Shown here piece after piece: positions 24,820 to 33,580 of a stretch of DNA of 64,000 nt (positions are counted from its first letter, which is position 1; each line of letters opens with the position of its first letter). Source of the DNA: Acidaminococcus fermentans DSM 20731 (GTDB lineage: Bacteria > Bacillota > Negativicutes > Acidaminococcales > Acidaminococcaceae); the NCBI RefSeq assembly GCF_000025305.1, contig NC_013740.1, positions 1,612,001 to 1,676,000 of the forward strand. The letters are read 5' to 3'. Both the position numbers and the translations under genes were made by a program. The notes under the pieces are model-generated. The model had not been told where the DNA came from. It was given only the letters and a program-made list of their open reading frames with translations, and made no database searches.

Positions 24820-24900
24820 AATGTTTGTACCTCTTTCCTCTTGATCTTTTTAGATGGTGAGAGGGAACCCCGCTTCAGGAAGCAGTGCTCCCTGAATTGC

Positions 24901-26082
24901 TTAGAGCATTTCCACAACAGTGGCCGTGCCCATGCCGCCGCCGATGCACAGGGTGGCCAGGCCCAGTTTCTTATTTCTGTGTTTCAGCGCATACAGCAGG
25001 GTGACCAGGATACGGGCACCGGAAGCACCGATGGGGTGACCCAGGGCGATGGCACCGCCGTTCACGTTGGTCTTGTCCCAATCCAGCTGCAGTTCCCGGC
25101 CCACTTCTACGGTCTGGGCTGCGAAAGCTTCGTTGGCTTCCACCAGATCCAGATCCTTCACTTCCAGACCGGCTTTGGCCAGAGCCTTCCGGCTGGCAGG
25201 GATGGGTCCGATGCCCATGATGGCGGGATCCACACCAGCAGAAGCGTAGGAAACGATCTTGGCCATGGGTTTCAGGCCCAGTTCTGCGGCTTTTTCAGCG
25301 GTCATCAGGACCAGAGCGGCAGCCCCGTCGTTCAGGCCGGAAGCGTTGCCGGCGGTAACGGTGCCGCCCTTCTTGAAGGCCGGGCGCAGTTTGGCCAGGA
25401 CTTCCATGGTTGTTCCTTCTCTGGGGAATTCATCGGTATCGAAGACTTTTTCGCCTTTTTTGGTTTTAATGGTAACAGGGACGATTTCTTCCTTGAAAGC
25501 GCCGCTCTTGATGGCTTCAATGGCTCTTGCCTGGGAACGGGCAGCCACTTCGTCCTGGTCTTCCCGGGTTACGCCGAATTTTTCCGCCACGTTTTCAGAG
25601 GTGATGCCCATGTGGTAGTCGTTGAAAGCATCCCACAGACCGTCACGGATCATTACGTCGATCATTTTCTGATCGCCCATCTTCAGGCCCCAGCGGGCTT
25701 TCCCCGGTACGGTAAAGGGAGCGTTGGACATGCTTTCCATGCCGCCGGCCACAACGATGTCGTTATCTCCGGCCAGGATGGACTGGGCAGCCAGTTCCAC
25801 GCATTTCAGTCCGGAACCGCAGACTTTGTTGACGGTGAAGGCAGGGACTTCCACCGGCATGCCGGCAAAAATGGCAGCCTGACGGGCAGGGTTCTGGCCC
25901 AGGCCGGCCTGGAGCACGTTCCCCATGATCACTTCATCCACCAGTTCCGGTTTCACACCGGCTCTGTTCAGGGCTTCCTTGATGACGATGGCGCCCATCT
26001 GAGGAGCGGACAGCGGGGTCAGGCTTCCGCCGAACTTACCGATTGCCGTTCTTACAGCACTTACAATAACAACTTCACGCAT
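24901..26082 (-). CDS. thlA: Acetyl-CoA acetyltransferase (thiolase)
   Basis: A 393-residue biosynthetic-type thiolase condensing two acetyl-CoA to acetoacetyl-CoA. The nucleophile Cys is in [15 protein letters not shown] near residue 88; the other catalytic residues are in [18 protein letters not shown] (His) and [14 protein letters not shown] (Cys). The ATG at 26080-26082 follows AAGGGATGG; a longer in-frame start is rejected because family proteins begin [12 protein letters not shown]. First gene of the operon thl-bcd-hbd-crt. Two TATAAT-like words lie about 140-160 bases upstream, with no good -35 match. Confidence 0.96.
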   Translation of the reverse strand: MREVVIVSAVRTAIGKFGGSLTPLSAPQMGAIVIKEALNRAGVKPELVDEVIMGNVLQAGLGQNPARQAAIFAGMPVEVPAFTVNKVCGSGLKCVELAAQSILAGDNDIVVAGGMESMSNAPFTVPGKARWGLKMGDQKMIDVMIRDGLWDAFNDYHMGITSENVAEKFGVTREDQDEVAARSQARAIEAIKSGAFKEEIVPVTIKTKKGEKVFDTDEFPREGTTMEVLAKLRPAFKKGGTVTAGNASGLNDGAAALVLMTAEKAAELGLKPMAKIVSYASAGVDPAIMGIGPIPASRKALAKAGLEVKDLDLVEANEAFAAQTVEVGRELQLDWDKTNVNGGAIALGHPIGASGARILVTLLYALKHRNKKLGLATLCIGGGMGTATVVEML

Positions 26083-26277
26083 TTTCAAACCATCCCTTCT
26101 AGTTTTGAAATTGAAGCATTCAATGACAATCGTGGCGGCAGCGGCATGAGGTAAGGGTTCCAGCCGCTGCCGTTCCGATTGGATCAGGCAAAAATGCAAT
26201 CAGCCTTTACTTATGGACTTGATTATACACTAATTATAGCGCAAAAGGAAGCCCCTAGTTTTCTGAAAATTGGCTGT

Positions 26278-26679
26278 TTACCCTCTGATGAAAAAATTGC
26301 GAAAAAGTGTCCATACCAGGAATGCCCCCACTCCCACCAGGGCAAAGCCCAGCAGGGTGGGCAGCAGGAACAGGATGCCCAGGATCAGGAGCGCTGCCAC
26401 CAGCATCAGCCGGCCGTTCAGCTTCACAATTTCCCAGACCGCCGCCCATTTTTCCTTCCGGGCCTCTTTCTCCTGCTCCTTCCGGATATCTTCCCGGTCG
26501 TAGACCTTCCAGTCTCCCCGGTTTTCCTCATCCGTCCCCGTTTCGATGGTCACCCCGTCAAAGGCGTCCCGTTCTTCCTCACTCATCACCTGGGCTTCCC
26601 CCTCTTCGTTGAGGGTGCCGCAGCCCGGGCAGGCTTCCAGATCATCCGGATATTCCAATCCGCAGTGCTTACAGATCAT
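26278..26679 (-). CDS. Zinc-ribbon membrane protein
   Basis: A 133-residue protein of unknown role. The N-terminus is a zinc ribbon, MICKHCGLEYPDDLEACPGCG (CxxC..CxxC). An acidic, then strongly charged, helical middle follows (DREDIRKEQEKEARKEKW). Two hydrophobic segments close the protein (LMLVAALLILGILFLLPTLL and GFALVGVGAFLVWTLF). The ATG at 26677-26679 follows AGGAGT. It is separated by 10 bases from the large unknown gene upstream, so the two are probably cotranscribed. Confidence 0.78.
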   Translation of the reverse strand: MICKHCGLEYPDDLEACPGCGTLNEEGEAQVMSEEERDAFDGVTIETGTDEENRGDWKVYDREDIRKEQEKEARKEKWAAVWEIVKLNGRLMLVAALLILGILFLLPTLLGFALVGVGAFLVWTLFRNFFIRG

Positions 26680-26689
26680 CGTGTTACTC

Positions 26690-28216
26690 CTAGACAAATT
26701 TTGAAAACAGCATCAGGAATCCCATTTCATCCAGATACCGGGGGTCCGACGGTTCCAGTTTCAGCTGGTTCCGGATTTCCATATAGGCCCGGGTCAGGTC
26801 CCGGTGAGGGACTCCGAAGGTCTCCAGCAGGAACGGTTTCTGCCGGGCGGCCCGTTTGTCGTTGATTTCCAGGAAATTCTCCACCAGGGCCGCGGCCCAC
26901 ACCTGGGGTTCATAGAGCCCGGTATGGGGGCAGAGGTCCTTGAAATCCGCCCACATGTGGCGGATCAGCCGGATGTCGTATTCCCCCCGGCCGCTGACCA
27001 GGACGATTTCCTGGACCATTTTTTCCACCGGGGTCATTTTTTCCGGCAGGGGTCCGGGCACATAGTCCCGGTGGCGGGTTTCGTAGGGGAACCGGCAGGC
27101 GGCGGGATTTTTGCTCACCTTCCGGAGCACCTCCCGGCACACCAGGGCCTGCCGGGAAAGGAATTCCCCCCAGTCCGCCCCGGGGAACTGGACATCATAC
27201 CAGTCCCGGCAGGCTTCCAGCACCTCCAGCAGCCGTTTCCGGGCCAGGGGCTTCAGGGTGTAGCTCTGGAGCCAGTTCATCCCCATGCTCCGGTTGTAGA
27301 ACACATGGCCCAGGAACACCCGGTCTTCCAGGGGGTCCGTGCCGGTCAGGGGGAAACTCAGGTAATAGAGTTCTCCCGTAAGGAAATCCCGGCACACGAA
27401 CCGGTTCTCATCCAGCACTTCCTCGATGGTGAACAGGGCCAGGAACCCCTGGCTCAGTTCGTTCACCAGCTGGGGATAGGCGCTGCTCCCGGTCCGCCGG
27501 AAGATCTCCAGGGGGGTCACATCCTCTTCCAGCAGATGGTAGTCGAAGAGGAAATAATCCCAGTACCCCCGCCAGAAATCCTCCCCGCATTCCTCCTCCA
27601 GCTCCAGGATCCCCAGGGCCTGTTCGTAAAGCACCAGGGAATGCTGGAAGTCCGTATCGAATTCCTCTTTCTGGAAGAACTGGTGGATTTCCTCCATCAG
27701 CCCCCGGAGGGAGGCTCCCGCGTTCAGGAACACCCGGCCTTCCGGAGGGGGTGCGCCGGCCGCTTCCCGTTCCTCTTCTCCCGGCAGGTAATTGCCAAAG
27801 CCGTCGATGATGGCCACCCCTCCGTCGTCCCGGAGCAGCTGCTGCCGGGCCAGGTAGGGGGCCAGGGCGTTCTGGAGCCGTCCCTGCTGTTTCAGGAACA
27901 CGAAGAAAGAACCCAGGGTATCCAGCAGGTCCCGGATGGAATCGTAGGAAACCTTGAATTCCACCACATTCCGGCCGCACCAGGATACCAGATCCACAAT
28001 GTCGTCCTCTGTCAGTTCCTCCAGGGTCAGTTCTGCGTTTTCTATGTAGATGCACAGCATCACCAGATGTTCCCACTGGTGCTGCAGTTCCGGGTCAGGC
28101 ACCCCGTGCCAGGCCAGATGGCGGAAATAGGCTTCCACATCCGCCCGGGGAAGGACCTGATCCCAGCCGGGATCGTTGTTGTAAAAGGCTGTTATTGCGT
28201 CATAGACATTCGCCAT
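26690..28216 (-). CDS. Large protein of unknown function
   Basis: A 508-residue soluble protein I do not recognise. It is acidic and rich in aromatic residues, with no signal peptide, membrane segment or familiar nucleotide-binding motif. Recurrent helical stretches such as ADVEAYFRHLAWHG, WRGYWDYFLFDYHLLEEDV and DRVFLGHVFYNRSMGMNW suggest an all-alpha scaffold, perhaps like the UPF0149/SEC-C accessory proteins, but no metal-binding C-terminus is present. The ATG at 28214 has GGGGAGAAG upstream; an extended N-terminus is rejected because it overlaps nth in another frame. It sits between nth and the zinc-ribbon gene in one direction. Confidence 0.7.
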   Translation of the reverse strand: MANVYDAITAFYNNDPGWDQVLPRADVEAYFRHLAWHGVPDPELQHQWEHLVMLCIYIENAELTLEELTEDDIVDLVSWCGRNVVEFKVSYDSIRDLLDTLGSFFVFLKQQGRLQNALAPYLARQQLLRDDGGVAIIDGFGNYLPGEEEREAAGAPPPEGRVFLNAGASLRGLMEEIHQFFQKEEFDTDFQHSLVLYEQALGILELEEECGEDFWRGYWDYFLFDYHLLEEDVTPLEIFRRTGSSAYPQLVNELSQGFLALFTIEEVLDENRFVCRDFLTGELYYLSFPLTGTDPLEDRVFLGHVFYNRSMGMNWLQSYTLKPLARKRLLEVLEACRDWYDVQFPGADWGEFLSRQALVCREVLRKVSKNPAACRFPYETRHRDYVPGPLPEKMTPVEKMVQEIVLVSGRGEYDIRLIRHMWADFKDLCPHTGLYEPQVWAAALVENFLEINDKRAARQKPFLLETFGVPHRDLTRAYMEIRNQLKLEPSDPRYLDEMGFLMLFSKFV

Positions 28217-28272
28217 TGCTTCTCCCCTAACTTTTTCCAATCTTTCCTGTGGTCCGGAAAGGCTTTCCCCCC

Positions 28273-28902
28273 TTACAGGATCCGGGAAGGACAGAGATCC
28301 ACCACCGGGCAGGCGGTGCATTCCGGTTTCCGGGCCTTGCAGAGTTTCCGGCCATGCCAGATGAACCAGTGATGGGCTTCCCCCCATTGGGCCCGGGGGA
28401 TCAGTTTCATCAGATCCTGTTCCACCGCCAGGGGATCCGCCCCCTGGGACAGGCCCAGCCGGTGGGCCACCCGGAACACATGGGTATCCACCGCGATGGC
28501 CGGCTGACCGAAAGCCACGCTGAGCATCACATCGGCGGTTTTCCGGCCCACCCCCGGCAGGCTCAGGAGGCTTTTCATATCCTGGGGCACTTCCGAATGG
28601 AATTCCTCCACCAGTTTCCGGCACAGGCCCAGGATGTTCCGGGCCTTGGACCGGAACAGGCCGCAGTCCCGGATTTTCTCCTCCATCTGTTCCTGGGTCA
28701 GGTTGCCCAGCTTCTCCGGGGTATCATACTCCGGGAACAGCCGGGCGGTCACCTTGTTCACCCGTTCGTCGGTGCACTGGGCGGAAAGGACCACTGCCAC
28801 CAGCAGTTCGAAGGGAGTCCGGTAATGGAGGGCCGTGCCCTGTCCCCGGTAGGTCTCCTCCAGTTTCGTCAGGATGGCCGCCACCCGTTCTTTCTTCCGC
28901 AT
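28273..28902 (-). CDS. nth: Endonuclease III
   Basis: A 209-residue base-excision repair DNA glycosylase/AP lyase for oxidised pyrimidines. The helix-hairpin-helix LLSLPGVGRKTADVMLS includes the catalytic Lys, the catalytic Asp is in AIAVDTHVFRV, and the 4Fe-4S cluster ligands are in CKARKPECTACPVVDLC (C-x6-C-x2-C-x5-C). The ATG shares one base with the stop of the UPF0210 gene (TGATG), so the two are translationally coupled. Confidence 0.97.
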   Translation of the reverse strand: MRKKERVAAILTKLEETYRGQGTALHYRTPFELLVAVVLSAQCTDERVNKVTARLFPEYDTPEKLGNLTQEQMEEKIRDCGLFRSKARNILGLCRKLVEEFHSEVPQDMKSLLSLPGVGRKTADVMLSVAFGQPAIAVDTHVFRVAHRLGLSQGADPLAVEQDLMKLIPRAQWGEAHHWFIWHGRKLCKARKPECTACPVVDLCPSRIL

Positions 28903-30263
28903 CAGTTGGTCAGGCTCCGTACCGGTGCCGGGATCCGTCCGCCCCGATGGATGAACACATCGGGTTTGAAGGAATTCACGGCGCTGATGGGCGCATAGCC
29001 CAGCAGACCGCCGAATTCCACCTTGTCCCCCACCTTCTTGCCCGGTACGGGGATCAGCCGGACTGCGGTGGTCTTGTTGTTGATCATGCCCACCGCCGCT
29101 TCATCGGCGATGACGGCGGAAATGGTTTCAGCCGTGGTGTCCCCGGGGACGGCGATCATATCCAGGCCCACAGAGCACACGCAGGTCATGGCTTCCAGTT
29201 TCTCGATGGTCAGGGAGCCTTTTTCCACCGCAGCGATCATGCCCGCATCTTCCGAAACGGGGATGAAGGCGCCGCTCAGGCCGCCCACATAGCTGGAGGC
29301 CATCAGGCCGCCCTTTTTCACCGCATCGTTCAGCATGGCCAGGGCCGCCGTGGTGCCCGGGCAGCCGCAGGATTCCAGGCCGATCTCTTCCAGGATATGG
29401 GCCACGGAATCCCCCACCGCCGGGGTGGGTGCCAGGGACAGGTCGATGATGCCGAACTGGGTATTCAGCCGTTTGGCGGCTTCCTGGGCCACCAGCTGGC
29501 CCACCCGGGTGATCTTGAAGGCGGTCTTCTTGATGGTTTCTGCCACCACGCCGATGTCTTCCCCCCGGACCGCTTCCAGGGCGTGCTTCACCACCCCGGG
29601 GCCGGATACCCCCACGTTGATCACCGTTTCCGGTTCCGTTACCCCGTGGAAGGCCCCTGCCATGAAGGGATTGTCCTGGACCGGGTTGCAGAAGATCACC
29701 AGTTTGGCGCAGCCCAGGGCATCCTGGTCCGCGGTGCGGCGGGCGGTTTCCTTCACCACCTGGCCCATTTCCCGGACGGCGTCCATGTTGATGCCGGCCT
29801 TGGTGGAACCGATGGCCACGGAAGAGCACACAATGTCCGTGGTGGACAGGGCTTCCGGGATGGAGCGGATCAGGGTCCGGTCCCCATGGGTATAGCCTTT
29901 TTCCACCAGGGCGCTGAAGCCGCCGATGAAGTTCACCCCCACGGCTTTGGCCGCGTCATCCATGGCTTTGGCCAGGGGCACATAGCTGTCCGTTTTGCAG
30001 GCTTCCCCCACCAGGGAAATGGGAGTCACGGAGATCCGTTTGTGGATGATGGGCACCCCCAGTTCCGCTTCCAGCTGTTCCCCCACCTTCACCAGGTCTT
30101 TGGCCTTGGTGGTGATCTTGTCATAGATTTTCTGCGCGCACACCTTCACATCCGGATCCGCACAGTCCCGCAGGCTGATGCCCATGGTGATGGTGCGCAC
30201 ATCCAGGTTGTTCTGGGTGATCATCCGGGTGGTTTCCAGTACGTCTTTGATTTCGTAGAACAT
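28902..30263 (-). CDS. UPF0210 / DUF711 (PFL-like) family protein
   Basis: A 453-residue cytoplasmic protein of the UPF0210 family, distantly like pyruvate formate-lyase folds but without its glycine-radical motif. The function is not established. The start, [21 protein letters not shown], and the segments [20 protein letters not shown] and [16 protein letters not shown] are characteristic. In many Firmicutes this gene directly follows a UPF0237 ACT-domain gene, as here (12-base gap), which points to a regulator-effector pair. It overlaps nth by one base. Confidence 0.92.
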   Translation of the reverse strand: MFYEIKDVLETTRMITQNNLDVRTITMGISLRDCADPDVKVCAQKIYDKITTKAKDLVKVGEQLEAELGVPIIHKRISVTPISLVGEACKTDSYVPLAKAMDDAAKAVGVNFIGGFSALVEKGYTHGDRTLIRSIPEALSTTDIVCSSVAIGSTKAGINMDAVREMGQVVKETARRTADQDALGCAKLVIFCNPVQDNPFMAGAFHGVTEPETVINVGVSGPGVVKHALEAVRGEDIGVVAETIKKTAFKITRVGQLVAQEAAKRLNTQFGIIDLSLAPTPAVGDSVAHILEEIGLESCGCPGTTAALAMLNDAVKKGGLMASSYVGGLSGAFIPVSEDAGMIAAVEKGSLTIEKLEAMTCVCSVGLDMIAVPGDTTAETISAVIADEAAVGMINNKTTAVRLIPVPGKKVGDKVEFGGLLGYAPISAVNSFKPDVFIHRGGRIPAPVRSLTN

Positions 30264-30275
30264 GTACGGGCCTCC

Positions 30276-30545
30276 TTAAATCCGGTGCATGGCCGTAAAG
30301 ATCTGTTCGCTCTGCACCCGGATTTCCACGCCCAGTTCCTTGCCCAGGGCCGTGGCTTTTTCCTTCAGGGCTTCCACGGATACGGCTGCATTGTCCAGGT
30401 CACCAATCAGAACCATGTTGAAGAATCCGTCATCAATGTTCTGGTTGATGTTCAGGATATTCACGTTGTTTTCCGCCAGCAGCGTGCTGGCTTTGGCAAT
30501 GATGCCCACTTTGTCCACACCTACGATGGTCATAACGATACGCAT
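30276..30545 (-). CDS. UPF0237 ACT-domain protein
   Basis: An 89-residue single ACT domain, MRIVMTIVGVDKVGIIAKAS, followed by NNVNILNINQNIDDGFFNMV. ACT domains bind amino acids or other small ligands to regulate partner proteins. The ATG at 30543-30545 is picked for AGAAAGGATG upstream and the family length of about 90. It is the promoter-proximal gene of the cluster ACT-UPF0210-nth. Confidence 0.92.
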   Translation of the reverse strand: MRIVMTIVGVDKVGIIAKASTLLAENNVNILNINQNIDDGFFNMVLIGDLDNAAVSVEALKEKATALGKELGVEIRVQSEQIFTAMHRI

Positions 30546-30742
30546 AAATAACATCCTTTCTGTTTCAGGAACTCCGGAATGATTTTGCCAGAGGAGTTTA
30601 CAGTTTATTATACGATAAAATCCCGTAAGCTTCAATGTTACTGGAAGAATCCACAAGGATTTCACCATTTTCCGTCTCCGGTGCACGGGTCAGGCGGCTC
30701 CGGCCAAACCCCACCACCATGCTGCGCATGGCCCCCCTTTTT

Positions 30743-30770
30743 GTCAACGGTCAGCAGTCAGCGGCCAGGG
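30743..30770 (+). repeat. Heptamer array 8, four units
   Basis: GTCAACG GTCAGCA GTCAGCG GCCAGGG, followed by GAAAGGACCCG. Preceded by CCCCCCTTTTT. Confidence 0.85.
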
Positions 30771-30870
30771 GAAAGGACCCGCGCCTTGCAGGAATGGTCC
30801 GGGCAGCGGAGCGTGTGTCCCCCTTCCGTATCATATGAAACAAACATTCACACCCATAACGAGAAAATTA

Positions 30871-30900
30871 TTCGACTAAACCCCGTTCCTGTGATATGAT
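30871..30900 (+). promoter_or_regulatory. Promoter of purC
   Basis: TTCGAC at 30871-30876 and TATGAT at 30895-30900, 18-base spacing, about 44 bases before the ATG. Confidence 0.5.
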
Positions 30901-30943
30901 AAGGATACAAAACCGTACTGTCTATTTTCAAGGAGGATGGATC

Positions 30944-31819
30944 ATGCAGGAATACAAACCCGTTAAATCTGGGAAAGTTCGTGAAATCTACGATCTGGGC
31001 GACAGCCTGATCATGGTGGCTTCCGACCGGATCTCCGCGTTCGACCACATTCTGAAAAACACCATTACGGACAAAGGGGCCGTCCTGACCCAGATGTCCA
31101 AATTCTGGTTCGACTATACCAAAGACATCATCCCCAACCACATGATCAGTGTGGATCCTGCGGATATGCCCGAATTCTTCCGGACTCCGGAATTCGCCGG
31201 CAAGAGCATGAAATGCCGGAAACTGAACATGATCCCGGTGGAATGCATCGTCCGGGGCTACATCACCGGCAGCGGCTGGGAATCCTACAAGGAAAACGGC
31301 ACCGTCTGCGGCATCAAGATGCCCGAAGGGCTGAAAGAATGCCAGAAGTTGCCTGAGCCCCTCTTCACCCCCAGCACCAAAGCCGAACTGGGTGACCATG
31401 ATGAAAACATCACGGAAGACCAGTGCGTCACCTACCTGGAAAAGATCTTCCCGGGCAAAGGGGCGGAATACACCAAAGCCATCAAGGACGCCACCATCGC
31501 CCTGTACAAGAAATGTGCGGACTATGCCTATGAAAGAGGCATCATCATCGCCGACACCAAATTCGAATTCGGCCTGAACGAAAAAGGCGAAGTGGTCCTG
31601 GGTGACGAAATGCTCACGCCGGACAGCTCCCGGTTCTGGCCCCTGGAAGGGTACGAAGCCGGCAAGGGCCAGCCTTCCTACGACAAGCAGTTCGTCCGTG
31701 ACTGGCTGAAAGCCAACCCGGACAGCGACTACCTGCTGCCCCAGGACGTAATCGACAAGACCATCGCCAAATACAAAGAAGCCTACGAAATGCTCACCGG
31801 AAAGAAGTTCGGGGAGTAA
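30944..31819 (+). CDS. purC: Phosphoribosylaminoimidazole-succinocarboxamide synthase (SAICAR synthetase)
   Basis: A 291-residue ATP-dependent ligase of de novo purine synthesis, joining CAIR and aspartate. Motifs: GKVREIYDLGDSLIMVASDRISAFD at the N-terminus, VECIVRGYITGSGW, and IIADTKFEFGLN followed by LGDEMLTPDSSRFWP. AAGGAGGATGG precedes the ATG. It is alone here, not in a pur operon. Its terminator is followed at once by a heptamer array. Confidence 0.97.
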   Translation: MQEYKPVKSGKVREIYDLGDSLIMVASDRISAFDHILKNTITDKGAVLTQMSKFWFDYTKDIIPNHMISVDPADMPEFFRTPEFAGKSMKCRKLNMIPVECIVRGYITGSGWESYKENGTVCGIKMPEGLKECQKLPEPLFTPSTKAELGDHDENITEDQCVTYLEKIFPGKGAEYTKAIKDATIALYKKCADYAYERGIIIADTKFEFGLNEKGEVVLGDEMLTPDSSRFWPLEGYEAGKGQPSYDKQFVRDWLKANPDSDYLLPQDVIDKTIAKYKEAYEMLTGKKFGE

Positions 31820-31827
31820 GGGATAGA

Positions 31828-31859
31828 AAAAAGGCGCTGCCTCCGCAGCGTCTTTTTTT
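31828..31859 (+). terminator. Terminator of purC
   Basis: AAGGCGCTGC and GCAGCGTCTT around CTCC, then seven T. Confidence 0.85.
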
Positions 31860-31880
31860 GTCACGGGTCGCGAGTCGTGG
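31860..31880 (+). repeat. Heptamer array 9 (GTCGCGA type)
   Basis: GTCACGG GTCGCGA GTCGTGG, starting on the base after the purC terminator T-run. Confidence 0.7.
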
Positions 31881-31974
31881 GCTTGTTAGCGGAGCCCGAA
31901 AATCCGATTTTCCAGATTTCTGTCGAATTATCTTCTCTATAGAAAAAAACAACAAACGGCCAAAACATCCAGGC

Positions 31975-32002
31975 TCGCGGCCGTGACCCTCGGCCCGCGA
32001 CC
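31975..32002 (-). repeat. Heptamer array 10 (GGTCGCG type)
   Basis: On the minus strand GGTCGCG GGCCGAG GGTCACG GCCGCGA, immediately after the hairpin that follows the nucleosidase gene. It faces array 9 across about 95 bases. Confidence 0.8.
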
Positions 32003-32003
32003 G

Positions 32004-32031
32004 GGGTGTTGCACATAACATGCAACACCCC
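32004..32031 (-). terminator. Hairpin after nucleosidase gene
   Basis: GGGTGTTGCAT and ATGTGCAACACCC form a stem starting right at the stop codon; no T-run on the minus strand. Confidence 0.5.
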
Positions 32032-32787
32032 CTACCCCATCACCCTCACAATCCACTCCTGCAGCGCCCTGGCCGTTTCCGGATTGAAGGGCTCCCCGGT
32101 CCGGTTGTTGTTGGAAATCACCCGGACGGCCCCGAAGGGCACCCCGAACCGGGCTGCGGTTTCCCCGGCTCCGGCGGTTTCCATCTCTTCGCACAGGGCA
32201 CCGGTTCCCTGTTCCAACGCCCGGATGGTATCCGGGCAGTCGTTCCACCGGTCCCCGGAGGCAATTGCCCCCACCAGGGCCCGGCCCCGTTGCCAGCGGA
32301 CCCCTTCCCGGTCCAGCCAGGCCAACACTTCCCGGTCCGTCCAGTGCCAGAAGGGTTTTTCCCCGGTGAATTCATTTTCCTTGCTTTCCCCTTCCAGGGC
32401 CTCCAGGTCCAGGAAATAATCCTTTCCATACCGGCTCTGGAACAGGGCATTACTGTTGTACCACCGTTCTCCCAGCACCAGGTCGAAGGGCTGCACCCCT
32501 TCCGGATAGCCCCCTGCGGTCCCCTGGTTCAGCACCAGGGAGGGGTGGAATTCCGCGCAGCCCACCGCCGTGGCCGCCGCCGCGGCTGCGGTGCCGATCC
32601 CAGTCCGGCTCACCACCACCGGCCTGCCGCCCAGGGTTCCCTCCCAGAAGGCGAATCCGCCGAACCGGCAGCTCCGACAGTCCTTCAGTGCCTCCCGGAG
32701 CACGGCCACTTCCAGTTCCATGGCTCCCTGCAGCAAAACCGGCTTTTCCCCCAGGAGAAAAGCCGGTTTCTTGTTCTGTGCCCCCAT
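32032..32787 (-). CDS. MTAN-like nucleoside phosphorylase-family protein
   Basis: A 251-residue member of the PNP/UDP phosphorylase superfamily nearest to 5'-methylthioadenosine/S-adenosylhomocysteine nucleosidase and futalosine hydrolase. Typical parts are the alanine-rich GIGTAAAAAATAV, VLNQGTAGGYPEG, and EEMETAGAGETAARFG containing the nucleoside-binding Glu. In MTAN an Asp follows in RxISD; here the text is VRVISNNNRTGEP, with Asn at that place, so the reaction or activity is uncertain. The ATG lies 4 bases from the stop of the SIMPL gene and follows GGAGTAAGGGG. Confidence 0.75.
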   Translation of the reverse strand: MGAQNKKPAFLLGEKPVLLQGAMELEVAVLREALKDCRSCRFGGFAFWEGTLGGRPVVVSRTGIGTAAAAAATAVGCAEFHPSLVLNQGTAGGYPEGVQPFDLVLGERWYNSNALFQSRYGKDYFLDLEALEGESKENEFTGEKPFWHWTDREVLAWLDREGVRWQRGRALVGAIASGDRWNDCPDTIRALEQGTGALCEEMETAGAGETAARFGVPFGAVRVISNNNRTGEPFNPETARALQEWIVRVMG

Positions 32788-32791
32788 CCCC

Positions 32792-33514
32792 TTACTCCAG
32801 GGTCAGGGCGAACAGGGTATTCACCCGTACCGTCACCGTCAGGGCCTTGGGGGCCAGCTGGGTGGGAGTGGCGGCATCATTGGCAGCCCCCACTTTTTCC
32901 ATCCGGGCCATCAGCAAAGGCTGGGCTTCCACCACGGACGTGGTGGGGATGCTGGCCTGGCGGAGCACACCCAGTCCCCGTCCGCCGGCACTGGCCACCG
33001 CCTGGGCCGTATATTTGGCATTTTCCACGGCCTGGCCCAGCAGCTGCCGTTTGATCAGGTTCTCATCCTGGAGCCCGAACCGCACATTGTCCAGACGGTT
33101 GGCGCTTTCCAGGCCCTTGTCGATCACCGTGCCCAGATTGTCCAGACTCTTCACCTTCACGCTCCAGTCCGCCGTCACCTGGTAGCCGGCCAGTTTCTGC
33201 CCCCCGTTTTTCTGGTAGGTGTACCGGGGAGACACATTGTATCCGGTGGTGGCGATGTCATCCCGGGCAATTCCCTGGGCCACCATGGTGCGGATGAACT
33301 TCTGGCTGGCCTGGGCCCCGGCTTCCCGGACCTCATCCAGGGTCGCCCCCTGTTTTTCATAAGCAAAATCCACCGTGGCCATATCCGGGTCCACCGTACG
33401 GGTGGCCGTCCCGGTGATCTGGATGGTATCCAGGGGCTGATCCGCCCAGGCTGGTGTGGCATGGAGGCTGAAAGCCAGGACTGCTGCCGCGAACAATGCT
33501 CCGATTTTTTTCAT
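32792..33514 (-). CDS. Exported SIMPL (DUF541) domain protein
   Basis: A 240-residue protein with a signal peptide (MKKIGALFAAAVLAFSLHATPAWA) and a SIMPL domain: ITGTATRTVDPDMATVDFAYEKQG, then GYNVSPRYTYQKNGGQKLAGY and VTVRVNTLFAL at the end. Family members occur in the periplasm or outer membrane of bacteria and form oligomeric barrels; their biochemical role is unclear. GAGGTGATTG precedes the ATG. Operon with the nucleosidase gene. Confidence 0.9.
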   Translation of the reverse strand: MKKIGALFAAAVLAFSLHATPAWADQPLDTIQITGTATRTVDPDMATVDFAYEKQGATLDEVREAGAQASQKFIRTMVAQGIARDDIATTGYNVSPRYTYQKNGGQKLAGYQVTADWSVKVKSLDNLGTVIDKGLESANRLDNVRFGLQDENLIKRQLLGQAVENAKYTAQAVASAGGRGLGVLRQASIPTTSVVEAQPLLMARMEKVGAANDAATPTQLAPKALTVTVRVNTLFALTLE

Positions 33515-33580
33515 ACAATCACCTCATAAGAAAATTGTGAACATCGGTATTATAACACACTTCTGGGCAAAAGGTGACGG

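Larger units (their letters stand above)
30546..30943. other. Gene-free region between ACT gene and purC
   Basis: No coding region. It holds the block 30698-30738 (a 23-base match to 12918-12940, then GCTGCGCATGG), heptamer array 8, a copy of the ACACGCT/GGGGGA word shared with 12805-12870, and the purC promoter. Confidence 0.7.

Noticed and set aside
30850-30943. Purine riboswitch upstream of purC
   Set aside because: The leader between promoter and start is only about 35 bases and has no aptamer-like fold.
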